Source: Shouchella hunanensis
Lineage (GTDB): Bacteria > Bacillota > Bacilli > Bacillales > Bacillaceae_D
Direction: 5' to 3'
DNA: 64,000 nt
Assembly: GCF_028735875.1 (NCBI RefSeq)
Contig: NZ_CP117834.1
Span: forward strand, 3,398,001-3,462,000
The position numbers and the translations under genes were made by a program. Of the stretch, positions 43,212 through 50,791 are shown in pieces (the stretch's first letter is position 1; every line of letters starts with the position of its first letter). Below the pieces are notes generated by a model. The model made no database searches. It saw nothing but the letters and a program-made list of their open reading frames with translations, and was not told the DNA's origin.

Positions 43212-43539
43212 ATACAATCTCTTCCTTTGCGTTGATATTCTAGGATGTATGACTGTTAGACAACATTGACCTAGTAAGCACATGTCACTCAATCTGTTAA
43301 AAAGGGGAGTAGACGAAGATTGTGTTTATATGTGAATCGTTTGTTTCGTCAAGCGATTATGACGTTATCCATTTATAACCGTTACGAGCTAGAATAAAAC
43401 TAAATGATTATTTTTAATCGTCCATTTATTTTGTGGGTATTCATTTTTAGGGACGTGAGCAGCTATTGAAAATGGATGATGTTTATACACCGCTTTTCAG
43501 GGAATTATAAGCGTATACCATTCAATAGGAGTGATCGAT
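43212..43539. other. Gene-free stretch between two small genes
   Basis: About 330 bp with no convincing frame. It must hold the promoters of the 88-residue protein (minus) and the 30-residue peptide (plus); neither is obvious. Confidence 0.35.
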
Positions 43540-43632
43540 ATGTTGGTTCGGAGAATTCTTGCTTCGGCTATAACAACGGTGGCAATAGCAGGTGTGAATC
43601 GTATCGTGCGCAGAGTCATTTTAAAAAAATAA
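43540..43632 (+). CDS. Tiny cationic hydrophobic peptide, 30 aa
   Basis: A 30-codon frame encoding MLVRRILASAITTVAIAGVN followed by RIVRRVILKK. It has a well-placed ribosome binding site (AGGAGTG nine bases before the ATG) and is followed at once by a strong terminator, so it looks like a free-standing gene. The peptide has one hydrophobic helix flanked by Arg/Lys (net charge about +7), as in small membrane regulators, leaderless bacteriocins or type I toxin peptides. No antisense RNA signal was identified. Confidence 0.55.
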   Translation: MLVRRILASAITTVAIAGVNRIVRRVILKK

Positions 43633-43673
43633 AAAGATCTCGCCTTGTAATCAACAAGGCGGGGTCTTTTTTT
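43631..43673 (+). terminator. Strong terminator after the 30-aa gene
   Basis: AAAGATCTCGCCTTGT pairs with ACAAGGCGGGGTCTTT (two G-T pairs) and is followed by T7. Read the other way it can also end the minus-strand kinase gene. Confidence 0.85.
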
Positions 43674-43695
43674 CTTCTGCAAACAGTGAAGATGA

Positions 43696-45090
43696 CTAGC
43701 CAAACAAGATTCTGATGCTTGTCCCTTTGCCTTTTTGACTAGTCAGTTCAACCGTTGCTCCGTGTGCCTCCATTATATCTCGGGCGATTGCCATTCCCAA
43801 TCCGGTTCCATTAATATTGGTTGTATTACTACCGCGGTAATAACGATCGAAGATATGATGCAAATCGCCTTGTATACCTTCGCCGTTATCTTTAATTAAA
43901 ATAAAGGTAGACGTCACGTTTACATGGACAGAAACGCCTTCCTTATTATGGATCAGGGCATTGTAAATAAAGTTGAGTAGTCCTCTTTTAAGAAGATGTT
44001 GATCCACTTGACGTGTCAGCTGAGGTGCTTCACTTGTAAACGTAATCGATGCGTCTTTAAAAGTTGGTTGATTTAACACATCAATGACAATTTCACGTAC
44101 AAACGGTTCAATACGAGTGTCTCTTAGCTGTAAGGGCATTTGCTGACTGCGTAAGCGCATGGTCAAATTAAAATCATCAATTAAGTTTTGAATGTAGCTT
44201 GATTGACGTTCAATAACTTCCGCGTAGTCCATTCGTTCCTGCTGAGAAACGTCATCACCTTTGAGCAACTCTGCGTATCCGTAAATGGAAGCGAGTGGTG
44301 TTTTTAAATCATGTGATACGTTGCTAATCCATTCATTGCGTAGCTTTTCAAGTTTATGTTGTTCCGCTTCGTGCTTTTTGAGCGTATCTGAAACATCATT
44401 TAAGTTTGAAAAAACCGAATGGTAGATTCCAGGTTTTTTCAAGTGCTGCTGTTTAAAATTTCGATTCTTCAGTTGTGAAATTCGTTCAATGATGGCTTGA
44501 ATGGGTTTAGTCAATTTAGCGCTAAATAAAAGACCAATACTACAGGCGATGATAGTGTCAATAAGAATGATGGCGAGTAACGCTTCCGATAAAAAAGACA
44601 GAACGGTTTCTGGATTTAAAGTAAAAACGTAGCGCCGATCATCGGAATAGGGAACACCCACAATATAACTAAACGACTCATAAGCACCGACGAAGTACGT
44701 ATTAAACTCATCATCCATATACTTGTACTTATGAACAAGATCCATCGGTGTGTAGTTGCTAGAAGCAGTAGATGGTGCTAAATAGGAGTCCACGACGACG
44801 CCGTTTTCATCAAGTAGTTGAAACCACGCTCCGTAGTTTTGTAACGCATCCTGACCTTCTTGGGATAAGATGGGTTCTCCATCATCAAGTGCTAAATAGT
44901 GACTAAAACCTCGTGCAAAGACTTCTGCTGAATTCTGTTCCTCTTCAGCCGTGTTGCTTAGATGTTGATTCATTAAGTAAAAAACCAAAATAAATGTATT
45001 AACAAACAGTATGATTAACACAATAATCACTATTGAAATCAGGTAGCTACCAGTTAATCTCCATCTCGTTTTTGTTAACTTAGTTCCCAT
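43696..45090 (-). CDS. Sensor histidine kinase with large extracytoplasmic domain
   Basis: A 464-residue kinase: TM1 about 15-38, an outside domain of roughly 115 residues, TM2 about 160-182, HAMP, H box NVSHDLKTPLAS, N box FIYNALIHNKEG, G1 DNGEGIQ and G2 GTGLGMA. It overlaps the response regulator stop by 11 bases. Kinases encoded beside BceAB-type transporters are normally short-loop BceS types; this one has a true sensory domain, so it may read its ligand directly. Confidence 0.9.
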   Translation of the reverse strand: MGTKLTKTRWRLTGSYLISIVIIVLIILFVNTFILVFYLMNQHLSNTAEEEQNSAEVFARGFSHYLALDDGEPILSQEGQDALQNYGAWFQLLDENGVVVDSYLAPSTASSNYTPMDLVHKYKYMDDEFNTYFVGAYESFSYIVGVPYSDDRRYVFTLNPETVLSFLSEALLAIILIDTIIACSIGLLFSAKLTKPIQAIIERISQLKNRNFKQQHLKKPGIYHSVFSNLNDVSDTLKKHEAEQHKLEKLRNEWISNVSHDLKTPLASIYGYAELLKGDDVSQQERMDYAEVIERQSSYIQNLIDDFNLTMRLRSQQMPLQLRDTRIEPFVREIVIDVLNQPTFKDASITFTSEAPQLTRQVDQHLLKRGLLNFIYNALIHNKEGVSVHVNVTSTFILIKDNGEGIQGDLHHIFDRYYRGSNTTNINGTGLGMAIARDIMEAHGATVELTSQKGKGTSIRILFG

Positions 45091-45787
45091 GTAGACGGTA
45101 GCCTAATCCTTTTACAGTGGTAATCCACTGCGGATTGGAAGGCTGCTCCTCGATTTTTTCACGTAGACGCCTAATATGAACCATTAACGTGTTGTCCGCC
45201 CCATAGAATTCTTCTCCCCATACACGTCTAAACAATGTCTCTTTGCTAAGAATTTGATTTGGATTCCGCAAAAAGCAAGCCATTAAACCTACTTCTTTTG
45301 CGGTTAACTCTAAAAGTTGACCGTCTTTTTTTACTTCGGTTTCATGCTCATTCATTGAAAAAGGACCGACTGTCAGTACGTATTGGTGGTTCGGCTGCTC
45401 GAACTCATTCGCGTATGTTCCAGCACGTCGGAGCTGAGCTTTTACACGGTAAGCTACTTCTTTTGGGCTGAAAGGTTTCGTGATGTAATCATCGCCACCA
45501 ATAGCCAACCCAAGAATCTTATCAAGTTCGTCTGATTTTGCAGATAGAAATAAGATCGGTATACGGGAAACGGTGCGAATACTCTTGCATAAATCGTAGC
45601 CTTCGCCATCAGGTAACATGATATCTAGAATAGCCAAATCAGGCTTCAATCGCTGAAAACGATCCCATCCTTCTTTTATACTTCCAGCCGTTTCAATTTG
45701 TGTGAGGCCTTCTTTTATTAAGCTTGTTTTGATTAACTGACATAAATCATGTTCATCATCCACAATTAAAATGCGAGGTTGTTCCAT
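45080..45787 (-). CDS. OmpR-family response regulator
   Basis: A regulator of about 235 residues: pocket ILIVDDEHDL, phospho-Asp in LAILDIMLPDGEG, switch lysine in DDYITKPFSPKE, and a winged helix ending TTVKGLGYRLHGN. Three ATGs cluster at the start; the one at 45787 (MEQPRI) has AAAGG nine bases before it. It is divergent from the ABC transporter operon, with about 155 bp between them, and probably activates it. Confidence 0.9.
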   Translation of the reverse strand: MEQPRILIVDDEHDLCQLIKTSLIKEGLTQIETAGSIKEGWDRFQRLKPDLAILDIMLPDGEGYDLCKSIRTVSRIPILFLSAKSDELDKILGLAIGGDDYITKPFSPKEVAYRVKAQLRRAGTYANEFEQPNHQYVLTVGPFSMNEHETEVKKDGQLLELTAKEVGLMACFLRNPNQILSKETLFRRVWGEEFYGADNTLMVHIRRLREKIEEQPSNPQWITTVKGLGYRLHGN

Positions 45788-45941
45788 CTTCATCATCCTT
45801 TCAAAAAAAGAGGAGCGTTTTCTCTATCATATCAGTGTCTGCCGGTTCTTACATGTATTTAAGGTTTTTGTAAGGTTAACGTGATTTTGATTTAAGAGTG
45901 AAGAGATAAAGTAATAGACAGAAGAAAGAGGTGCTTGGCAA

Positions 45942-46709
45942 ATGGATTCGTTACTCAGTGTTAACCAAATTGAAAAAACATATGGAAAAGGCTCAACTCG
46001 TTTTCACGCCTTAAATCAGATTTCCTTAACGATTGATCATGGAGAATTTGTAGGAGTGATGGGGCCGTCAGGTTCTGGGAAATCCACGTTGTTGAACGTT
46101 CTTGCAACAATTGATTCCCCTACATCAGGTGACATTTTTCTTGGAGAAGAAAATCTAGCGAAGATGGACACGGAAAGGCTTGCTGATTTTCGTCGAACAC
46201 ACCTAGGGTTTATTTTCCAGGATTATTTCTTGCTTGACTCATTAACGGCCAGAGAGAATATTCTCTTACCTCTAGCTGTAGCAAAAGAGAACGCTAAAGC
46301 AATGAATGAAAAAGTAGAGGCTATTGCAACGATGTTTGGCATTGAATCTCTACTTAATCAATTCCCGTATCAGCTTTCAGGTGGACAGAAGCAGCGCGTA
46401 GCCACTTGCAGAGCGATGGTGACAAATCCAAAAATCATCTTTGCTGATGAACCAACTGGTGCACTTGATTCAAAAGCCGCATCCGATTTACTAGAAAGCA
46501 TGAGTAGGCTAAATCAAACTCACGAAACAACGATTATGATGGTGACGCATGATGCGTTTGCAGCAAGCTTTTGTCGTCGGATTTTATTTATAAATGATGG
46601 TCACGTACAGAAAGAATTGATTCGTGGAAATGAATCAAGAAAGGCATTCTTTCAAACAATTCTTGATGAACTTGCACGTTTAGGTGGTGATGGAGATGAC
46701 ATTCGCTGA
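45942..46709 (+). CDS. BceA-type ABC transporter ATPase (YxdL-like)
   Basis: A 255-residue MacB/LolD-class ATPase: Walker A GPSGSGKST, signature QLSGGQKQR, Walker B IIFADEPTGALD and switch MMVTHDAFAAS. AAGAGGTG precedes ATG 45942. It pairs with the 10-helix permease encoded next. Such pairs free membrane targets from, or export, peptide antibiotics such as bacitracin, and the B. subtilis match by gene order is yxdLM-yxeA. Confidence 0.92.
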   Translation: MDSLLSVNQIEKTYGKGSTRFHALNQISLTIDHGEFVGVMGPSGSGKSTLLNVLATIDSPTSGDIFLGEENLAKMDTERLADFRRTHLGFIFQDYFLLDSLTARENILLPLAVAKENAKAMNEKVEAIATMFGIESLLNQFPYQLSGGQKQRVATCRAMVTNPKIIFADEPTGALDSKAASDLLESMSRLNQTHETTIMMVTHDAFAASFCRRILFINDGHVQKELIRGNESRKAFFQTILDELARLGGDGDDIR

Positions 46710-48564
46710 TATTGCACGGAAGAATATGAAACGGAACGTAAAAAGCTACGGCTTATACATTGGTTCTACCATTTTTTCCATCATTGTATACTTCACTTTT
46801 GTTACATTGCGATACAACGACGACATTCTAGTAGCATCCGAACAGTCAAGGCAATTAAGTAGCCTTATTACGGCTTCTACTTTCATTCTGATGGTTTTCG
46901 TCGCCATTTTTATTCTGTATTCGAATTCGTTTTTTATTAAGAAACGTAAGAAAGAAATGGCTCTCTACGCTTTATTAGGGATTCGCAAGAAAACGATCGG
47001 GTGGATGCTGTTTTTAGAAAATATGACAATTGGTATTCTTTCACTTGTTATTGGGGTCGGATTAGGGTTTGTTTTATCTCAATTTTTTCTTTCTCTACTA
47101 ATGGCGTTAATGGGACTGGATTTTACACTGAGCTTTTCATTTTCTTTTGAAGCGGTCCTTCATACCGTATTGGTGTTTTTCGTCTTATTTTTAGTGACAT
47201 CCTTTCAGGGATATCGTGTAATTTATCGGTTTGCACTAATTGATTTGTTTCATGCTGAAAAAAAGGGAGAGGCGCTTCCACGTGCTCGGCTACTATCGTC
47301 GATTATCGGGATTCTCCTCCTTACAACTGGATACTGGATGGCGTTGCAAGATCTTGCCACATCTATTGTTTGGAGACAACTTGGGATTGCAACGCCTCTC
47401 GTTATAATTGGGCTGACGGTATTAGGCTCGTATCTGCTTTTTCGAAGCGTGCTCGTCTACTTGCTCCATGTCATCAAAAGACAAATCCATTGGACATGGA
47501 GTGGGTTGAATTTACTGACCGTATCGCAATTGCTTTATCGAATCAAAGGAAACGCGCTTACGTTAACCATTATTGCCACATTGAGTGCAACAATCCTTAC
47601 TGCAGGTGGTGCCGTCTTTAGCATGTATTACAATGTTGAGAAGGATGTTGAGAGGTATTCACCCTTTACCTTTATGTGGGAAGGCCCCGCGCTAGAAATG
47701 GATCAGGAACAAGTTGAGTATGAAACGTCTTTTGTCAGTAAATCGGCACGGGTTATGCTGGGAGACCACGAGTTCGACTATGCCGTTATAAGCGAATCGA
47801 CTTTTCTAACCCTTTCACACCAACTTGAATGGGAAGTAACAGAAGAGCTAGCAGATGACCAAATGATCATCGTTGATGCGTTTTATGATGAACGGTGGTC
47901 TGCTAATGTAGAAACGGTGCAGCTGCAGGAGAATGACTACGACGTGATAAGCATGTATGCAGATGCTCTTTTCAATGTTCGAACAATGGGTGGAACTGCG
48001 CTTGTTCTATCAGATTCACAATATGATGCTTTAGAAGCAGAGGAAAAAAGCTACCAAGCAATTCAAGTAGGCAATTATCAGAATAAGGTAGAGCTATCCC
48101 AGGAATTAGCTTCTTCTTCTGAAATAAATCAATTCTCAAGCGCAGTGCAAGATTACAGAGATTCAATGGAATCATCTGGGGTACTGATGTTTGTTGGTAG
48201 CTTTTTAGGCTTAGTCTTTTTAGCCGCAATGGGAAGCATTATTTACTTCAAGCTCATGACAGAAGTAGAAGAAGATAAGAAAGCATTCACCATTCTTCAT
48301 AAAGTAGGTGTATCTAAAAAAGATATGAAGCGAAGCATTCGCCATCAGGTTGGAATGATTTTTGTTGCTCCTCTTCTTTTAGGATTGCTACATGGAAGTG
48401 TTGCTTTAACAGCCTTTTCTAAACTGCTTGATCTTCAGTTATTTGTTCCGGTTCTTTTATGGATGCTTGCCTATACGCTCATTTATATAGGTTACTATGT
48501 TGTAACCGTACAGAGTGTGAAAAAAACAATCTTTACAACGTTCAAAGGAGGTACTTCAAAATGA
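46696..48564 (+). CDS. BceB-type ABC permease (YxdM-like)
   Basis: A 622-residue FtsX-family permease with about 10 membrane helices and the large outside loop of roughly 190 residues between helices 7 and 8 (YYNVEKDVERYSPF to QDYRDSMESSGVLM) that defines peptide-antibiotic transporters. The cytoplasmic motif KKRKKEMALYALLGIRKKTI is typical. Several starts are possible; ATG 46696 (MTFADIARKN) has AGGTGG before it and gives the family N-terminus, overlapping the ATPase by 14 bases. Confidence 0.9.
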   Translation: MTFADIARKNMKRNVKSYGLYIGSTIFSIIVYFTFVTLRYNDDILVASEQSRQLSSLITASTFILMVFVAIFILYSNSFFIKKRKKEMALYALLGIRKKTIGWMLFLENMTIGILSLVIGVGLGFVLSQFFLSLLMALMGLDFTLSFSFSFEAVLHTVLVFFVLFLVTSFQGYRVIYRFALIDLFHAEKKGEALPRARLLSSIIGILLLTTGYWMALQDLATSIVWRQLGIATPLVIIGLTVLGSYLLFRSVLVYLLHVIKRQIHWTWSGLNLLTVSQLLYRIKGNALTLTIIATLSATILTAGGAVFSMYYNVEKDVERYSPFTFMWEGPALEMDQEQVEYETSFVSKSARVMLGDHEFDYAVISESTFLTLSHQLEWEVTEELADDQMIIVDAFYDERWSANVETVQLQENDYDVISMYADALFNVRTMGGTALVLSDSQYDALEAEEKSYQAIQVGNYQNKVELSQELASSSEINQFSSAVQDYRDSMESSGVLMFVGSFLGLVFLAAMGSIIYFKLMTEVEEDKKAFTILHKVGVSKKDMKRSIRHQVGMIFVAPLLLGLLHGSVALTAFSKLLDLQLFVPVLLWMLAYTLIYIGYYVVTVQSVKKTIFTTFKGGTSK

Positions 48565-48929
48565 AAAAAGGGATTGGTATTGTACTTGTCATCGTCCTGC
48601 TCTTTGTTGGAGCGGTGGTTGCATTGGCAACAATGGATCTAAACCGTCTTGGCAAAGAGAATATGTATGTTCAAATAAGTGATTATGTTGAAGTGGAAGA
48701 AACTCGTCTTGACTCTGGTGAAGTGGTATCCCGATATTGGTATGAACTTCCTGCTATTGATGAAGCAGGTAATTCCACAATCGTACAATTTTCAGCTACG
48801 AGAGAATTACGAAAAGAAGCTTACCTGATGCTTTATGTGAAAAACGACGATGACGTAACGTCTTATGACGAAGTAAAGTGGGAAGACATTCCTGCTGGGG
48901 CACAAGACAAATTGTTACAGGTGCCATAA
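48561..48929 (+). CDS. YxeA-family secreted protein (DUF1093)
   Basis: A 122-residue protein with an N-terminal anchor or signal (KKGIGIVLVIVLLFVGAVVA) and an OB-like outside domain (RYWYELPAIDEAGNSTIVQF, RKEAYLMLYVKND). It starts at ATG 48561, overlapping the permease stop as ATGA, with AAAGGAGG upstream. In B. subtilis yxeA also follows yxdLM. Role unknown, probably assisting peptide resistance at the surface. Confidence 0.83.
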   Translation: MKKGIGIVLVIVLLFVGAVVALATMDLNRLGKENMYVQISDYVEVEETRLDSGEVVSRYWYELPAIDEAGNSTIVQFSATRELRKEAYLMLYVKNDDDVTSYDEVKWEDIPAGAQDKLLQVP

Positions 48930-48965
48930 AGTTTGATTCTCGAAGAAAAGAAGCAGTAAAGAGTC

Positions 48966-48993
48966 CAGGGTGCAAAGATGCACCCTGTTTTTG
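48966..48993 (+). terminator. Terminator of the BceAB-YxeA operon
   Basis: CAGGGTGC and GCACCCTG form a perfect 8-bp stem with an AAAGAT loop, followed by TTTTTG. It separates this operon from the glycocin cluster. Confidence 0.85.
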
Positions 48994-49129
48994 TTGTACG
49001 TATCTAGTTGAATAGGGATGACACGCATCACCATCCTAAAAAAAGAAAGAAATTAGCGTTTCATTCCCATTATGACGGGGAAGGAGTTTAACGAAGTGTT
49101 CACTTCCGCTTTTATTATAATTTTTAGTA

Positions 49130-49145
49130 AACAATGGTAAACCAA
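49130..49145. repeat. Left inverted repeat flanking the glycocin precursor gene
   Basis: AACAATGGTAAACCAA, the exact inverse of 49444-49459. With one mismatch the match extends through ATAT toward the gene, and weakly outward through ATAATTTT, to about 33 bases. It lies 46 bp before the precursor start, in the promoter area. Confidence 0.7.
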
Positions 49146-49191
49146 TATATGAGAAGATTCGATCTTATCATTATTGAAGGAGGAAGAATAT

Positions 49192-49410
49192 ATGTCAAAA
49201 TTAAAAGTTGCTTTATCAGACGAAGAAATTGATACGTATACGAGCGAAGGAAAAGGACCGTTTGATGTAGGCGGTGCTGCTTGGTGCACCTATTATGTTG
49301 CACTTTGTTCTACTGGAAGAGATAGTGGCACGTGTGGATGGATTTTTGAACAATGTGGTGTTGGCGGAGGAGGTGGTGGAGGAGGTTGTGGCACTTGCGT
49401 ATGTAGATAG
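49192..49410 (+). CDS. Glycocin (glycosylated bacteriocin) precursor
   Basis: A 72-residue precursor. Leader: residues 1-28, starting MSKLKVAL and ending in a double glycine (VGG), the cut site of C39-peptidase exporters. Core: AAWC, CTYYVALC (CX6C), the loop STGRDSGT, CGWIFEQC (CX6C), then a tail of Val, eight glycines and three cysteines (CGTCVCR). The four helix cysteines and the Ser of DSGTC have the same spacing as in glycocin F, where two nested disulphides join the helices and that Ser carries a sugar; glycocin F also carries a sugar on a tail Cys. The following genes encode exactly the expected glycosyltransferase, exporter and thioredoxin. GAAGGAGGAAG precedes the ATG. Confidence 0.92.
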   Translation: MSKLKVALSDEEIDTYTSEGKGPFDVGGAAWCTYYVALCSTGRDSGTCGWIFEQCGVGGGGGGGGCGTCVCR

Positions 49411-49443
49411 AGTCATCAAACCTGAATCATTCCACTAAATATG

Positions 49444-49459
49444 TTGGTTTACCATTGTT
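49444..49459. repeat. Right inverted repeat flanking the glycocin precursor gene
   Basis: TTGGTTTACCATTGTT, inverse of 49130-49145, 33 bp after the precursor stop and 64 bp before the glycosyltransferase start. It may be a mobile-element end, a regulator site at a second promoter, or one arm of a long mRNA stem. Confidence 0.7.
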
Positions 49460-49522
49460 CCTGAAAATTATAAAAAAGTTGCTCAAATGATAGGTGCAAT
49501 AAAATAGAACAGGAGATTAACC

Positions 49523-50791
49523 ATGAAGTATGATAATGACTCTAAAGAAAAATTTTTTACTAATTTGAAGTTATACTCCTCTAACATTACTGAAAAAATT
49601 GAGTCTTTAAGATCGTATCCAATTGAGCCTTCACAATTAAATCAATTTAGTCTATCCGTAATTGTCATATGTAAAGATGAAGAGAGATGTATTGAGAGAT
49701 GTTTAGACGCAATTGATCGTAATATTGGGGTTAACGATGAAGTTATGATTATTGACACTGGATCGACTGATCATACGCTTAACATCTTGAATAAGTATCG
49801 TGAGCAAACGAATTATTTTATCTTTGAAAAGAAATGGAACAATGATTTTGCTGAAATAAGAAACTTCGGAATACATAAAGCTTCAAAAGATTGGATCGTC
49901 TTTATTGATGCTGATGAAACAGTTGAAAATGATTCATTTACTAATTTGAAGTCCCATCTTTCTATTTTAGATTTATTAAATGTAGAGGCAGTTTGTTGTC
50001 CTGCTATTGTAAATACAGGTGGCCATGTCGTTCAAACGGTTAGAAGGATCATACCAAATAGTCCGTCCATTTTTTATTTCGGCGCTGTTCATGAAGAACC
50101 TCGACCTGTTGATCATTCTGAGTTATTCTATTTAGCTTTTGAAGACATCATTTTCCATCATGATGGGTACGTGGAGGCTGTCTCTACTAGTAAAGAAAAA
50201 CAAAAACGGAACATGGCTTTACTTTATCCTATGATTGATAAAGAACCAATGAGTCCTAGATGGCATTACTTGCTTTGTAGAGACGGAAAAGGTGCTTTAA
50301 ATGAAGATTTTTATAGAGACACGCTCTTAAAGGTAATAACATTATGCGGCGATGACGAATTAAACAAAGAATATAAAGTAAGAGCAGTAAGCGACCTAAT
50401 TGAATTTTACTTAGGTGCCGGTGATATTGATAAGGCAGCTTATAACTTAGAAATGTTAAAGGAATTAGCACCCCATATGACTGACACTTTATATTGGGAT
50501 ATATTAGTACAAGTCATTATTTTTGAATACAATTACCACCAGTTTATCCAGCGCATTATAGACTATAAAAAGACTCATAAAGAACTAGATTATGGAAGTC
50601 TAAATTCAAATGGATTTCATCTTGATCATCTTTTGTCGAGACTCTTCTTTAATATTAGGGAATATGGAAGTAGTTTTACGATCTTAAAAAAACTTGAAAA
50701 CGCTCAGTATGGAGAGTATAAAGCACAGTATGAGGAACTACACAAAACCTTAAAAAATTTTTTACAAGCTGGAGAGGGAAATGAAAAGTAA
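49523..50791 (+). CDS. SunS-like peptide glycosyltransferase (GT2 family)
   Basis: A 422-residue enzyme, the same length as I recall for sublancin SunS. A GT-A fold domain spans about residues 45-270 (LSVIVICKDEERCIERCLDA, IIDTGSTDHTL, the DXD motif in VFIDADE, and VHEEPRP), followed by a helical, TPR-like C-terminal part. SunS-type enzymes attach hexoses to Cys or Ser of the precursor between its two helices. Here the expected targets are the Ser in DSGTC and tail cysteines. The gene overlaps the exporter start by 11 bases. Confidence 0.92.
   Translation: MKYDNDSKEKFFTNLKLYSSNITEKIESLRSYPIEPSQLNQFSLSVIVICKDEERCIERCLDAIDRNIGVNDEVMIIDTGSTDHTLNILNKYREQTNYFIFEKKWNNDFAEIRNFGIHKASKDWIVFIDADETVENDSFTNLKSHLSILDLLNVEAVCCPAIVNTGGHVVQTVRRIIPNSPSIFYFGAVHEEPRPVDHSELFYLAFEDIIFHHDGYVEAVSTSKEKQKRNMALLYPMIDKEPMSPRWHYLLCRDGKGALNEDFYRDTLLKVITLCGDDELNKEYKVRAVSDLIEFYLGAGDIDKAAYNLEMLKELAPHMTDTLYWDILVQVIIFEYNYHQFIQRIIDYKKTHKELDYGSLNSNGFHLDHLLSRLFFNIREYGSSFTILKKLENAQYGEYKAQYEELHKTLKNFLQAGEGNEK

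Noticed and set aside
43476..43715. 79-codon frame and its 68-codon antisense partner around the 30-aa gene
   Set aside because: Both cross the strong terminator and have no start signals. The 30-codon frame with a good site explains the region better.
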